Shown here piece by piece: positions 20,230 through 28,806 of a stretch of 64,000 nucleotides of DNA. The notes below the pieces were generated by a model. The model had not been told where the DNA came from. It was given only the letters and a program-made list of their open reading frames with translations, and did no database searches. Position numbers and translations under genes: made by a program. The stretch is from Actinoallomurus purpureus (GTDB lineage: Bacteria; Actinomycetota; Actinomycetes; Streptosporangiales; Streptosporangiaceae): the NCBI RefSeq assembly GCF_024055795.1, contig NZ_JAMXMY010000005.1:248001-312000 (forward strand). The letters run 5' to 3'. Numbering within the stretch: the first letter of the stretch is position 1; each line of letters opens with the position of its first letter.

Positions 20230-20278
20230 CCCCAGTTTGAAAGGCTGGGGCTTCAGTCCGTGCCGTTTCATGCGGCAC
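20230..20278 (-). repeat. Right-end hairpins / candidate omega-RNA 3' region
   Basis: Two stem-loops lie at and just beyond the 3' end of tnpB: CCCCAG/CTGGGG (20230-20250) and GTGCCG/CGGCAC (20260-20278). Read on the tnpB strand, the CCCCAG...CTGGGG hairpin followed by the flank resembles the right end of IS200/IS605 elements. In characterised TnpB systems the omega-RNA scaffold ends there and the guide is read from flanking DNA. Here that would be the antisense of the ftsQ 3' end. This functional reading is inference. Confidence 0.45.
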
Positions 20279-21500
20279 CTCTGTGGCTTCCTGCTTCGAC
20301 GGGCTGTGCCACCTGGTGGGGTGGTCTTACTTGCCCTCCACCGGGACGGCTTGCGCCGTCCCGCCCACTGATGTGGGAGGCGTTTAGCCTCTCCGCCCGT
20401 CCGGCGGCGAGGATGTTCTTGGCTGCGTTGGCGTCCCGGTCGTGGACCGCCCCACACGGGCAGGCCCATTCCCGGACGTCCAGCGGCATGGACTGCCGGG
20501 CGGTACCGCGGTCCGAACACAGCTTGGAAGAGGGGAACCACCGGTCGATCCGGTGGACACTCCGCCCATACAGACGGGCTTTGTACTCCAGCATTCCGAG
20601 GAACGATGACCAGCCGGCGTCGTGCACGCTCTTGGCCAACCGGGTGCGTGCCAGTCCCTTCACAGCCAGGTCTTCCACGTAGATCGCTTGGTTCTCGCGG
20701 ATCAGCTTCGTGGAAAGCTGGTGATGGAACTCCCGGCGCGCGTCGGTGACCTTCGCGTGCTGGCGGGCCACGGCCAAGCGAGCCTTGTCCCGGTTATTCG
20801 ATCCGGGCTGTTTGCTGGCTAGTGCCCGCTGCAGCCGTTTGAGTTTCTTCTCCGCCCGGCGCAGGAAGCGCGGGGAGTCGATCTTCCGCCCGTCCGACAG
20901 GACCGCGAAGTGAGACAGGCCCAGGTCGATCCCGGCCTCGTCCTCGACCGGCGGGAGGAACTGCTCGCCGACCTGGACCACGAACGAGGCGAAGTACCGT
21001 CCGGCCGCGTCCTTCACCACCGTCACGCTGGACGGTTCGGCCGGTAGGGAGCGGGACCAGCGGACCGCCACATCACCGATCTTCGGCAACCGCAGTTTCC
21101 CACCAGGGGTGATGGCGAAGCGGGCGTTCTTGGAGAAGCGGATCGCCTGCCGGTTGTCCTTCCTTGACCGGAAGCAAGGCGCGGCCACCTTCGGCCCCTT
21201 CCGTTTCCCGCCCAGAGAAGCGAAGAAGTTCCGGTAGGCGGCGTTCAGATCGGCCAGCGCCTGCTGAAGCACCACAGCCGAGACCTCGCACAGCCAGACC
21301 CGCTCGGGAGTCTTCTTCGCCTCGGTGATGACCCGCTTGGACAATTCCCCATCGCAGATGTATGGCAGCCCGGCCGCGTGGGCGTCCCGCCGGGCACGCA
21401 GGCCGTCGTTGAACACCACCCGAGCGCACCCGAACGCCCGGGCCAGTGCGACACGCTGCCCGGGGGTCGGGTCAAGGCGATAAGCGTATCTTAACTGCAT
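20268..21500 (-). CDS. tnpB: RNA-guided endonuclease TnpB / OrfB family transposase-associated protein
   Basis: TnpB homologue of 410 aa. In studied members this RuvC-like nuclease is guided by omega-RNA and promotes retention of the element. Catalytic acids are visible at D192 (GIDLGLSHF), E276 (YVEDLAVKGL) and D354/D356 (HDRDANAAKN), at nearly the same positions as in the model TnpB of ISDra2. The C4 zinc knuckle is altered: the first pair reads C328-S-D-R331, with CGC (Arg) where TGC (Cys) is expected, while the second pair reads CPCG. The last 40 residues probably overlap the omega-RNA region. No TnpA lies nearby. Confidence 0.88.
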   Translation of the reverse strand: MQLRYAYRLDPTPGQRVALARAFGCARVVFNDGLRARRDAHAAGLPYICDGELSKRVITEAKKTPERVWLCEVSAVVLQQALADLNAAYRNFFASLGGKRKGPKVAAPCFRSRKDNRQAIRFSKNARFAITPGGKLRLPKIGDVAVRWSRSLPAEPSSVTVVKDAAGRYFASFVVQVGEQFLPPVEDEAGIDLGLSHFAVLSDGRKIDSPRFLRRAEKKLKRLQRALASKQPGSNNRDKARLAVARQHAKVTDARREFHHQLSTKLIRENQAIYVEDLAVKGLARTRLAKSVHDAGWSSFLGMLEYKARLYGRSVHRIDRWFPSSKLCSDRGTARQSMPLDVREWACPCGAVHDRDANAAKNILAAGRAERLNASHISGRDGASRPGGGQVRPPHQVAQPVEAGSHRGAA

Positions 21501-21508
21501 AGTGCCGC

Positions 21509-21514
21509 ATCATA
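21509..21514 (-). promoter_or_regulatory. -10 element of leaderless tnpB
   Basis: TATGAT on the minus strand ends 8 nt before the tnpB ATG, so the transcript probably starts at or next to the start codon. The -35 region is weak. There is no Shine-Dalgarno sequence. Confidence 0.5.
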
Positions 21515-21947
21515 CCGCGGCCTGCATCTCGGCGAAACGGTTCGGCGCGTCACGTGCCCACGGTGGGGCTGGTAGGGCGCCGGGTCCGGGGATGCAGGGA
21601 CGCCGGATGCAGGAGTACGGAGGCGATCGGCCCTGACCGCATCACCGAGTGGCGAACGATCCCCGGTCGCGGGACACTTGTCTCTGCGCGGTGGGAACGG
21701 CGCGCACCGGATCGGATGAAATGGGATGACTGGGGTGTCGCGCGACACGCCGGTGTGCTCAGGGCCGGGTTAGTTGACCCTGCAGTGGGGCGCCCCTACT
21801 GTCCGTATCAGCCCTAGGTTGACATAACTGTAAGTCTCAACTTGAGGGTGAGGGTTCCGGCCCGCCAATGTACGTGAATTCAGGAAGAAATACCGGAACG
21901 GTGTCACGCCGACCGGTTCGATAGAGCGAGCGGAAGGGCCCCTCGTC
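21515..21947 (+). promoter_or_regulatory. ftsZ upstream region
   Basis: 433 nt without a convincing gene. It contains the clear promoter at 21774-21802. About 40 nt further on, a TTGACATAACTG stretch (21819-21830) is followed by a purine-rich tract with no good -10. The ribosome site GGAAGGG lies about 13 nt before the ftsZ GTG. The part nearest tnpB (21515-21700) shows only short GC-rich repeats such as GGATGCAGG. Confidence 0.5.
21774..21802 (+). promoter_or_regulatory. Strong candidate ftsZ promoter
   Basis: TTGACC (21774-21779), 17-nt spacer, TACTGT (21797-21802). This is the best housekeeping-type promoter in the ftsQ-ftsZ gap. It gives ftsZ its own promoter even though the inserted tnpB element separates it from ftsQ. 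Confidence 0.6.
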
Positions 21948-23387
21948 GTGGCAGCACCGCAGAATTACCTGGCGGTCATCAAGGTCGTCGGCATCGGCGG
22001 CGGCGGCGTCAACGCCGTCAACCGAATGATCGAAGAGGGGCTCAAGGGTGTCGAGTTCATCGCGATCAACACGGATGCCCAGGCGCTGCTGATGAGCGAC
22101 GCCGACGTCAAGCTCGACGTCGGCCGTGAACTCACCCGCGGCCTCGGCGCGGGCGCCAACCCCGATGTCGGGCGGAAGGCGGCCGAGGACCACCGTGAGG
22201 AGATCGAAGAGGTGCTCAAGGGCGCCGACATGGTCTTCGTGACCGCCGGTGAGGGCGGTGGCACCGGCACCGGCGGCGCTCCGGTGGTGGCCAACATCGC
22301 CCGGTCTCTGGGCGCGCTCACGATCGGCGTGGTCACCCGCCCGTTCAGCTTCGAGGGCAAGCGGCGCGCGATGCAGGCCGAGGCCGGCATCGAGACGCTC
22401 CGCGACGAGGTCGACACGCTGATCGTCATTCCGAACGACCGGTTGCTGTCGATCTCCGATCGCCAGGTCAGCGTGCTCGACGCGTTCAAGGCGGCCGACC
22501 AGGTGCTCCTCTCCGGTGTTCAGGGCATCACCGACCTGATCACGACGCCCGGTCTGATCAACCTCGACTTCGCCGACGTCAAGTCGGTCATGTCGGGGGC
22601 CGGTTCCGCGCTCATGGGCATCGGCTCCGCGCGCGGGGACGACCGCTCGGTCGCCGCCGCCGAGATGGCGATCTCCAGCCCGCTGCTGGAGGCCAGCATC
22701 GACGGCGCCCACGGCGTCCTCCTGTCGATCTCCGGTGGGTCCGACCTCGGGCTCTTCGAGATCAACGAGGCCGCGCAGCTCGTGTCCAACGCGGCCGCGC
22801 CCGACGCGAACATCATCTTCGGCGCGGTCATCGACGACGCCCTCGGCGACGAGGTCCGCGTGACCGTGATCGCCGCGGGCTTCGACGAGGTCAGGCCGGA
22901 GAGCGCCCCGGCGCCCCAGGCCGAGCCGAAGCGGATGTCACCGGGCCGCCCGGCCGTGGCGACCCCGCCCGTGACGCCGCCCCGGCCGGTGACCCCACCC
23001 TCGCCGCCACCACCGGCGCCACCCCGCGTCGCGGCGATCCCCGCGCCGGCACCCGTCCCGCTGCCCACGTCCACTTCGCACCGGGAGCCCGGCCCCACCT
23101 CGGCGGTGGGAGACGCCAAGTCGGCGGAGGCGAAGCAGGACCAGCCGAAGGCGGACCCGCCCAAGCCGGAGGACGCCAAGCGCGAGCCGTCGGCGGGCAA
23201 GCCGGCCGACGGCGACACCGGAGCGACGCCGCCGCGTCCCGCCTCGGGCGAGACGGCGGTCCGCCCTAAGGTGCCGCGTCCGGCCAACGAGCCGGCCGCG
23301 GCGCGCCTCGGCACCGACCCGGTCCGCCGTCGCCCCGTCGTCTTCGACGAGGACGACGACCTGGACGTCCCGGACTTCCTCAAATAG
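21948..23387 (+). CDS. ftsZ: Cell division GTPase FtsZ
   Basis: FtsZ of 479 aa, the tubulin-like GTPase that forms the Z-ring. The N-terminal [13 protein letters not shown], the tubulin signature [10 protein letters not shown] near residue 103 and the T7-loop region [12 protein letters not shown] are intact. A Pro/Ala/Lys-rich linker of about 150 residues (about 320-470) leads to the conserved C-terminal peptide [10 protein letters not shown], which binds SepF in actinobacteria. The start is GTG. yggS follows after only 2 nt. Confidence 0.96.
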   Translation: MAAPQNYLAVIKVVGIGGGGVNAVNRMIEEGLKGVEFIAINTDAQALLMSDADVKLDVGRELTRGLGAGANPDVGRKAAEDHREEIEEVLKGADMVFVTAGEGGGTGTGGAPVVANIARSLGALTIGVVTRPFSFEGKRRAMQAEAGIETLRDEVDTLIVIPNDRLLSISDRQVSVLDAFKAADQVLLSGVQGITDLITTPGLINLDFADVKSVMSGAGSALMGIGSARGDDRSVAAAEMAISSPLLEASIDGAHGVLLSISGGSDLGLFEINEAAQLVSNAAAPDANIIFGAVIDDALGDEVRVTVIAAGFDEVRPESAPAPQAEPKRMSPGRPAVATPPVTPPRPVTPPSPPPPAPPRVAAIPAPAPVPLPTSTSHREPGPTSAVGDAKSAEAKQDQPKADPPKPEDAKREPSAGKPADGDTGATPPRPASGETAVRPKVPRPANEPAAARLGTDPVRRRPVVFDEDDDLDVPDFLK

Positions 23388-23389
23388 CG

Positions 23390-24088
23390 ATGCCGAGCCG
23401 TGAAGACCAGCTGGCCGCCAACCTCGCGGCCGTCCGCGAGCGCGTCGCCAAGGCCTGCGCCGCGGCCGGCCGGTCCGCCGACGAGGTGACCGTCATCGCG
23501 GTGACGAAGACCTTCCCCGCCTCGGACGTACGCCTGCTGGCCGGGCTCGGCGTCACCGACGTCGCCGAGAACCGTGACCAGGAGGCGTCCGAGAAGGCGG
23601 CCGAGTGCCGCGACCTGCCGTTGACCTGGCACTTCGTCGGGCAGCTGCAGACCAACAAGGCTCGCTCGGTGGTGTCCTACTCCGACGTGGTGCACTCCAT
23701 CGACCGAGAGCGCCTCGTGACGGCGCTGTCGGGCGCGGCGGTCCGTGCCGACCGGTCGATCCGCTGTCTCGTCCAGGTGGCGCTCGACGACGCCGAGGGC
23801 CGGGGCGGGATCCGGTCCGACGGGATGCCGGCGCTGGCCGACGCGATCGCCTCGGCCCCCGGCCTCACTCTCGCGGGCGTGATGGCGGTCGCGCCGCTGG
23901 GCGGAGATCCGGCCGCGGCGTTCGCCCGGCTGGCGGAGATCGCCGCGGCGCTGCGGACGGCCCATCCCGAGGCGAAGATGATTTCTGCCGGAATGAGTGG
24001 CGACATGGAAGAAGCGATCGCGTGTGGCGCGACACACGTCCGTGTCGGTACGGCGTTGCTCGGAGGACGACGGGCAATCGTCAGGTAA
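23390..24088 (+). CDS. yggS: YggS/PLPBP family pyridoxal-phosphate homeostasis protein
   Basis: PLP-binding protein of 232 aa that helps maintain vitamin B6 and amino acid balance. The PLP lysine lies in IAVTKTFP near residue 38, with GVTDVAENRDQE, WHFVGQLQTNKAR and the C-terminal SAGMSGDMEEAIACGATHVRVGTALLG. It starts 2 nt after the ftsZ stop and has no separate ribosome site, so it is coupled to ftsZ. A pgeF/yfiH gene, which usually sits between ftsZ and yggS in Streptomyces, is absent. Confidence 0.92.
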   Translation: MPSREDQLAANLAAVRERVAKACAAAGRSADEVTVIAVTKTFPASDVRLLAGLGVTDVAENRDQEASEKAAECRDLPLTWHFVGQLQTNKARSVVSYSDVVHSIDRERLVTALSGAAVRADRSIRCLVQVALDDAEGRGGIRSDGMPALADAIASAPGLTLAGVMAVAPLGGDPAAAFARLAEIAAALRTAHPEAKMISAGMSGDMEEAIACGATHVRVGTALLGGRRAIVR

Positions 24089-24188
24089 TGTCCCCAGCGT
24101 GGACCTTGGCGTCCGCGTTCAAACGTAACGATCAGCGAGCGGAAGCTTCCCGCAGGGATCTCCTGTCGGCGGACGACGGAGGGGGCGT

Positions 24189-24707
24189 ATGGCCAGCGCG
24201 ATGCGCAAGATGGCGGTCTACCTCGGCCTCGTGGAGGACGACCGCTACGACGACGATTACGATGATTACGACGTCTATGACGACGAGGCCGCCGAGCGGC
24301 GTCGGCTTGAACGCGGAACCGACGACTCGGCAGGCCAGCCTACCGGAGTCCAGGCGCCCGCCGAGGAGGAGCAGAAGCCGTTCGGTCCTGAGCGGCGGCC
24401 CCCAGTTGGGGAGTCAACCGTGTCCGACCTCGCTCGTATCACTACGCTTCACCCCAGGACCTACAACGAGGCCCGCACGATCGGAGAGCACTTCCGGGAG
24501 GGGACCCCGGTGATCATGAATCTCACCGAGATGGTCGACAGTGACGCCAAGCGTCTCGTCGACTTCGCCGCTGGTCTCATATTCGGCCTGCACGGAAGCA
24601 TCGAGCGTGTTACGAACAAGGTGTTCCTGTTGTCCCCAGCCAATGTCGAGGTGACCGCCGAGGACAAGGCCCGTATGGCAGAACGAGGGTTCTTCAATCA
24701 GAGCTGA
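24189..24707 (+). CDS. sepF: Cell division protein SepF
   Basis: SepF of 172 aa anchors FtsZ to the membrane in actinobacteria. The N-terminal amphipathic membrane-binding segment ([14 protein letters not shown]) is followed by an acidic linker rich in Asp and Tyr. The globular SepF domain occupies about 80-165, with [18 protein letters not shown] and [27 protein letters not shown] lies just before the ATG. It sits between yggS and yggT as usual. Confidence 0.94.
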   Translation: MASAMRKMAVYLGLVEDDRYDDDYDDYDVYDDEAAERRRLERGTDDSAGQPTGVQAPAEEEQKPFGPERRPPVGESTVSDLARITTLHPRTYNEARTIGEHFREGTPVIMNLTEMVDSDAKRLVDFAAGLIFGLHGSIERVTNKVFLLSPANVEVTAEDKARMAERGFFNQS

Positions 24708-24722
24708 CAGCCGCAAGCGAGA

Positions 24723-25010
24723 GTGTTCGTGAATCTTGGAAATTATCTGAGCATCCCGCTGTACCTCTTCCTGCTCTTCCTCATCGGCAGGATGGTCTTC
24801 GAGACGCTCCAGGCGTTCGCCCGGTCGTGGAGGCCCAGAGGGGTGGTGCTGGTGCTGGCGGAGGCCACATACACCGTGACCGACCCGCCTCTCAAGCTCC
24901 TGCGCCGTTTCATCCCGTCCGTCCGGCTGGGTAACGTTGCACTCGACCTGAGCTTCACGGTTCTCTTCTTCGTGGTCTGGTTCTTGATCATCATTGTCCA
25001 GCCGCTCTGA
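24723..25010 (+). CDS. YggT family small membrane protein
   Basis: YggT-family protein of 95 aa with two membrane segments (about 10-27 and 70-92) separated by a basic loop with DPPLKLLRRFIP, the family hallmark. Its function is not established; its place between sepF and divIVA suggests a role in envelope growth or division. The start is GTG at 24723; a second GTG at 24729 is also possible. The gap after sepF is 15 nt. Confidence 0.85.
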   Translation: MFVNLGNYLSIPLYLFLLFLIGRMVFETLQAFARSWRPRGVVLVLAEATYTVTDPPLKLLRRFIPSVRLGNVALDLSFTVLFFVVWFLIIIVQPL

Positions 25011-25021
25011 TCGGGTACCGT
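24994..25021 (+). promoter_or_regulatory. Candidate divIVA promoter inside yggT 3' end
   Basis: TTGTCC (24994-24999), 16-nt spacer, TACCGT (25016-25021), about 40 nt before the divIVA start. It would let divIVA be transcribed on its own. Confidence 0.45.
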
Positions 25022-25060
25022 CCGTTCGGGGACAGACTCCAAGCGCGCCAAGGAGACCAG

Positions 25061-25996
25061 ATGCCGCTGACACCCGCGGATGTGCGGAACAAGCAGTTCA
25101 GTACAACCCGGCTCCGGCCGGGATACGACGAAGAGGAGGTCGACGCGTTCCTCGACGAAGTCGAGGCTGAGCTCGACCGGCTCATCCAGGAGAACGAGGA
25201 GCTGCGCGCCAAGCTGGCCGAGTGCCTGCGCGGCAAGGTCCCGGCGATGGCCGCTCCCATCGTCGAGCCCAAACCGGAGATCGCGCATCTGCCCGAGCCG
25301 CCCAAGCCGCTGGAGCCGAAGCCCGAGCCCGAGCCGATGATGGGCGGCCTCGGCATGGCGCCCGTCCCGCAGGCTCCCCCTCCGCCGATGGCCACGCCCG
25401 GCGAGGACAACATGGACACCGCCGCCCGCGTGCTCGCCCTGGCGCAGCAGACCGCCGACCAGGCGATCGCCGACGCCCGCCGCGAGGCCGACGAGACGTT
25501 GGGGCGTGCCCGGCGTGAGGCCGAGGACATCCTCGGCAAGGCCCGCCGGCAGTCCGAGCAGATCGTCAGCGAGGCCCGCGCCCGCGCCGAGTCGCTGGAG
25601 CGCGACGCGCAGGAGCGCCACCGCCAGGCCATGGGCTCGCTCGTCCAGCAGCGCGAGGAGCTCGAGCGCATGGTCGACGACCTGAACGCCTTCGAGCGCG
25701 AATACCGCAGCCGTCTCAAGGCCTACCTCGAGGGCCAGCTGCGCGAGCTGGAGGCCGGCAGTCACGCCGGGCCGTTCGGCGTCGGGCCGGGCAACACGGG
25801 TCCGCAGCCGGCACAGCCCGCCGTCGCCCCTCCGCCGCCGCACCCCGAGATGCAGCGCAACGGTCAGCCGAGCGTCGGCCCGGGCAACACCGGAGCGAAC
25901 CCCTTCCCGCAGCCGCCGCAGGCCGAGCCGCAGCACGCTCAGCACGGCGCCACCGGAAGCTTCCACACCGCCGACAACCCGCACGACCGGCGCTGA
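25061..25996 (+). CDS. divIVA: Polar growth protein DivIVA (Wag31)
   Basis: DivIVA of 311 aa, a coiled-coil protein that marks curved membrane and directs polar tip growth in actinobacteria. The N-terminal lipid-binding domain reads PLTPADVRNKQFSTTRLRPG, then YDEEEVDAFLDEVEAELDRL. A Pro/Glu-rich linker spans about 70-120 and a long coiled coil about 120-230. The tail is rich in Pro, Gln and Gly with a repeated GPGNTG motif. AAGGAG lies 8 nt before the ATG. Confidence 0.95.
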   Translation: MPLTPADVRNKQFSTTRLRPGYDEEEVDAFLDEVEAELDRLIQENEELRAKLAECLRGKVPAMAAPIVEPKPEIAHLPEPPKPLEPKPEPEPMMGGLGMAPVPQAPPPPMATPGEDNMDTAARVLALAQQTADQAIADARREADETLGRARREAEDILGKARRQSEQIVSEARARAESLERDAQERHRQAMGSLVQQREELERMVDDLNAFEREYRSRLKAYLEGQLRELEAGSHAGPFGVGPGNTGPQPAQPAVAPPPPHPEMQRNGQPSVGPGNTGANPFPQPPQAEPQHAQHGATGSFHTADNPHDRR

Positions 25997-26008
25997 TCCA
26001 GGCCACGG

Positions 26009-26039
26009 GATTTCCGGCCGGTGGTTTGCGGCCGAAATC
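26009..26039 (+). terminator. Possible hairpin terminator after divIVA
   Basis: GATTTC-CGGCC pairs with GGCCGAAATC across a loop of about 10 nt with one bulged base, 12 nt after the divIVA stop. There is no U-tract, so termination is only plausible. Confidence 0.35.
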
Positions 26040-26136
26040 AAGTGGTAGCCGGTTGGAGGCGGCCGAACCGGCCGAAGTTGCGCTAGCGTTGCTGCGCATC
26101 TCCGGTACGACGGTTGGTTGGTAGAGGGAGACCTGT

Positions 26137-27852
26137 GTGATCATCCTGAGTGGCGTGCTCGTCGTCCTGGCGATCGCTCTCCTTGTGACGGGCATCGTCA
26201 CGGGCAACACCGGGCATGAGATTCTCGGTCTTGACGGGCTGAAGCTGATCTACGTGTCCATCGGGGTCAGCATCGTCTCCGCCCTCTTCCTCGCCGTCGG
26301 GGTGTTCCTCCGCCGCAAGGAGCTGTTCGGCACCACCGTGGCCCCGGCGAACGCCAAGGCGTCCGCTGGCAGGGCGACCGCCAGGCCGGTGAAGGCCAAG
26401 GCGAGGGTCGGAGCGGGAGAGGACGCGCCCATCGTTCCGGCGGCGTCCGCGACCGCGACCGACGTGCCCGCCGAGACGACCGTCTACGTCGTCCCGGGCC
26501 GCAAGAGGTACCACCTGGAGACCTGCCGTCAGCTCGCGGGCCGGGACAAGGAAGAGCTCACCTTCGTCGAGGCGCGTGAGGAAGGCTTCACCGCCTGCAC
26601 CGCGTGTCTGCCCGACACCGCCCTCGCCGCGCGCGCGGCCCTCACCGACAGCGAACCCGTCGACGACCGGCCCGCGGAGACGCCCGCGGCCGCGGACACC
26701 GACACCAGGCCGCAGAGCGCGGCCCTCGAACCGGTCGAGGTGACCCGGACCGACATCCCCGTCACCCGGGAGGCGCCCACCGTCGAGCGGCCGTCCGCCG
26801 AGGAGCGCGACGCCCTTGCGGCCGGTGCGGCCACGACCCGCGAAGGCGGGGCGACCGGGCAGCCGGAGACGGACGGCGGCGACGCCGAGTCCACGATCGT
26901 CGAGCCGGCCGAGCCGACGAGCTCGGACCGCACGGACGAAGGCGCCACCGAGTCGCTCGTCGAGCGATCGAGACGGCGCAGCCGGTCGCTGTTCGAGCCA
27001 GTGGAGCGCGTGGAGAGCGACGCCGCGGCGGAGAAGACCGACGACGACGTCGCGGAGTCCGAGCGGGAGCCCGCCGAGCAGGCGAACGACGAGAAGGTCG
27101 AAGCCGCATCCCCGGACACTGGGCACCCGGACGACGAGCCCGCGAAGGCCGAGGACGAGATCGAGGTCGCGGAGCCGCAGGGCGACCCGCACGGTGGCAC
27201 CGCCGAGACCGCGGACGCCGGGTCGGCGACGCCCGAGACCGCCGAGCGCGCGGGTTCTGAGCGTGAATCCTCCCAGGCCCCGGAGACCGAGCTCGCGGAC
27301 ACCGAGGCGCGGGACACCGAGGCGGACGACGCCGAGGCCGCCGGATCCGAGCCCGAGGCCGTCGAGGCCGAGCCCCTCTCCTCAGACGCACACGACGAGC
27401 GTGGCGAGGACGACGAGCACCACGAGGAGCCCCTCGAAGACGAGGCCGCCCCCGAGTCGGCGGCCGTGGACATCACCGGCACGGAAGACGCCACCGGCAC
27501 GGAAGACACCACCGACACGGAGGACGTCACCGGCACCGAGGACGCCACGGACGACGGCCGTGACGCCGAAGCCTCGACGTCGTCGACGGAGTCCTCCGGT
27601 GACACGGACGCCGAGGAGAAGGCGCAGCCGGGGGCCGACTCCGGCGACGCCACGGCCTCGGCCTCGGCCACGACGACCGTGCGCATCCTGAGCGGCACCA
27701 AGCGCTACCACCGGCCCGACTGCGCCTTGATCGAGGACATCGCCGACGACGCCGACGACCTGGAGACCCTGTCACGGGAGGAGGCACGGGAGCGCGGCTG
27801 CACCCCGTGCCTGGTCTGCCAGCCCGACGACGAGTCGACTACTCGGCCCTGA
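26137..27852 (+). CDS. Acidic membrane protein with duplicated Cys/His motif (Ada zinc-binding-like)
   Basis: Not assigned to a named family. It has 571 aa with two membrane helices at about 1-24 and 33-57. A related Cys/His unit occurs twice, at both ends of the soluble part: KRYHLETCRQL...FTACTACLP (about 127-160) and KRYHRPDCALI...CTPCLVCQP (about 522-566). Each unit has the pattern YHxxxC, then an Ala/Glu helix, then CxxC, like the metal-binding domain of Ada. Between them lie about 360 residues dominated by Glu, Asp, Ala and Thr with tandem GTEDATGTEDTT-like repeats. The GTG start follows a GGGAG site. A zinc-binding role for the two units is inference. Confidence 0.7.
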   Translation: MIILSGVLVVLAIALLVTGIVTGNTGHEILGLDGLKLIYVSIGVSIVSALFLAVGVFLRRKELFGTTVAPANAKASAGRATARPVKAKARVGAGEDAPIVPAASATATDVPAETTVYVVPGRKRYHLETCRQLAGRDKEELTFVEAREEGFTACTACLPDTALAARAALTDSEPVDDRPAETPAAADTDTRPQSAALEPVEVTRTDIPVTREAPTVERPSAEERDALAAGAATTREGGATGQPETDGGDAESTIVEPAEPTSSDRTDEGATESLVERSRRRSRSLFEPVERVESDAAAEKTDDDVAESEREPAEQANDEKVEAASPDTGHPDDEPAKAEDEIEVAEPQGDPHGGTAETADAGSATPETAERAGSERESSQAPETELADTEARDTEADDAEAAGSEPEAVEAEPLSSDAHDERGEDDEHHEEPLEDEAAPESAAVDITGTEDATGTEDTTDTEDVTGTEDATDDGRDAEASTSSTESSGDTDAEEKAQPGADSGDATASASATTTVRILSGTKRYHRPDCALIEDIADDADDLETLSREEARERGCTPCLVCQPDDESTTRP

Positions 27853-28056
27853 CCGACCCCGGGTTTTTGGGCTCTGGTCCTGAGGCTCCCCGGGGATTGC
27901 CGGCTGCGGTAGCGGGGGCGCATCTACCGGCCCCGGCTATGTGGGGGCGGGGCATGTTGACGAATACCCACGCCGAGCGTGCGTGGTTGCGTACGTTGAA
28001 CCCGGGGACGAGGTCGGCGAGCTCGCTACTGACGGCGACCTTGGGGAGAGCGGCGC
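27853..28056. other. Intergenic gap between convergent genes
   Basis: 204 nt separating the acidic membrane protein gene from the converging DUF1707 gene. It has a GTTTTTGGG tract at about 27872 and GC-rich imperfect repeats, but no convincing gene or clean terminator. Confidence 0.4.
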
Positions 28057-28806
28057 TCAGCGGTCTCGCTGCTGACGCCGTAGCTGGCGCTGCTGCTCCC
28101 GGAACTCGCGGTGGACCGCGCGCTGCTTCTCCCGGAACTCCCGGTGGAGATGCCGCTGCCGCGTGTGGAAGTCGCGCCCGCCGATCTCGCCCGAGCCCGC
28201 GGACGCGTCCGCGGCCAGGCGCTTGACGTCGATCCCGCTGAGCAACGCCATCCCTGTGAGCCGGATGACCGGGGCGTCCGCGCCCACCGCGTCGTCAGGC
28301 GGCAGTGAGCAGCCGCCCAGGATGGAGGCCACGGAGCTGACCACCCGCACTCCCGGGGGAACGGTGATCGAAACGCCGCCGAGGATCGCGACGACGTTGA
28401 TGTTCACCTCGCGTTGCGCCAGCACCGCTTGGCGAAGGTCGAGTTCGACGCCGCCGAGCACGGAGACGACGTTGGTCTGCGGCTCGACCAGCCAGCGTCC
28501 CTTGCGCTCGGCACCGCTGAAGATCGCCACTAGGTTGGGTGAGCCCGCCTGCGGGGCGGGCAGGTCGTCGCGCACCACGGGCGCGGGCCTGCTCCCGCCG
28601 GTCGCCGGGAGATCCGCGACTATCGGCGCCAGCTCGGCGTAGGTCTTCGCCTGATACACGGCGTCGAGGCGTTCGGAGTGCTCATCGGGCGTGAGTCGCC
28701 CCTCGGCGAGGGCCTCGCGTAGTTGGTCGGCGATCCGGTCGCGGTCGGCGTCCGACGCGCGCATTCGCCCGGGATCGGCCTCAACGGGCTTGTCGGGAAG
28801 GTCCAC
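28057..28806 (-). CDS. DUF1707 / LiaF-like C-terminal domain protein
   Basis: Protein of 249 aa. The N-terminal DUF1707 domain (about residues 14-65) contains MRASDADRDRIADQLREAL and the LTPDEHSERLDAVYQAKTYAEL pattern typical of actinobacterial SHOCT-like helices. A beta-rich region of repeated 'ILGGV' turns (about 95-190) resembles the LiaF/cell-wall-stress C-terminal domain. The last 45 residues are Arg/Gln/His-rich with a repeated HREFREKQR unit, probably helical. There is no membrane helix. The GTG at 28806 is chosen because DUF1707 starts just after it; the ribosome site is weak. Function unknown. Confidence 0.75.
   Translation of the reverse strand: MDLPDKPVEADPGRMRASDADRDRIADQLREALAEGRLTPDEHSERLDAVYQAKTYAELAPIVADLPATGGSRPAPVVRDDLPAPQAGSPNLVAIFSGAERKGRWLVEPQTNVVSVLGGVELDLRQAVLAQREVNINVVAILGGVSITVPPGVRVVSSVASILGGCSLPPDDAVGADAPVIRLTGMALLSGIDVKRLAADASAGSGEIGGRDFHTRQRHLHREFREKQRAVHREFREQQRQLRRQQRDR

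Larger units (their letters stand above)
20224..21515 (-). mobile_element. tnpB-only IS200/IS605-type element inserted between ftsQ and ftsZ
   Basis: A tnpB gene without a tnpA partner, bounded near 20230 by an end hairpin typical of these elements and near 21510 by its own promoter. Exact ends cannot be fixed without an empty-site comparison. The insertion is in the ftsQ-ftsZ gap, on the strand opposite to the dcw genes, so it separates ftsZ from upstream read-through transcription. A 9-bp inverted repeat (ATGCGGCAC at 20270-20278; GTGCCGCAT at 21502-21510) flanks most of the gene. Confidence 0.75.

Noticed and set aside
21819-21847. TTGACATAACTG stretch as a second ftsZ promoter
   Set aside because: The -35 hexamer is excellent, but no acceptable -10 occurs 16-18 nt downstream.
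27807-28226. Plus-strand open frame after the acidic membrane protein
   Set aside because: Its second half is antisense to the well-supported DUF1707 gene, it has no ribosome site, and no family is recognised.
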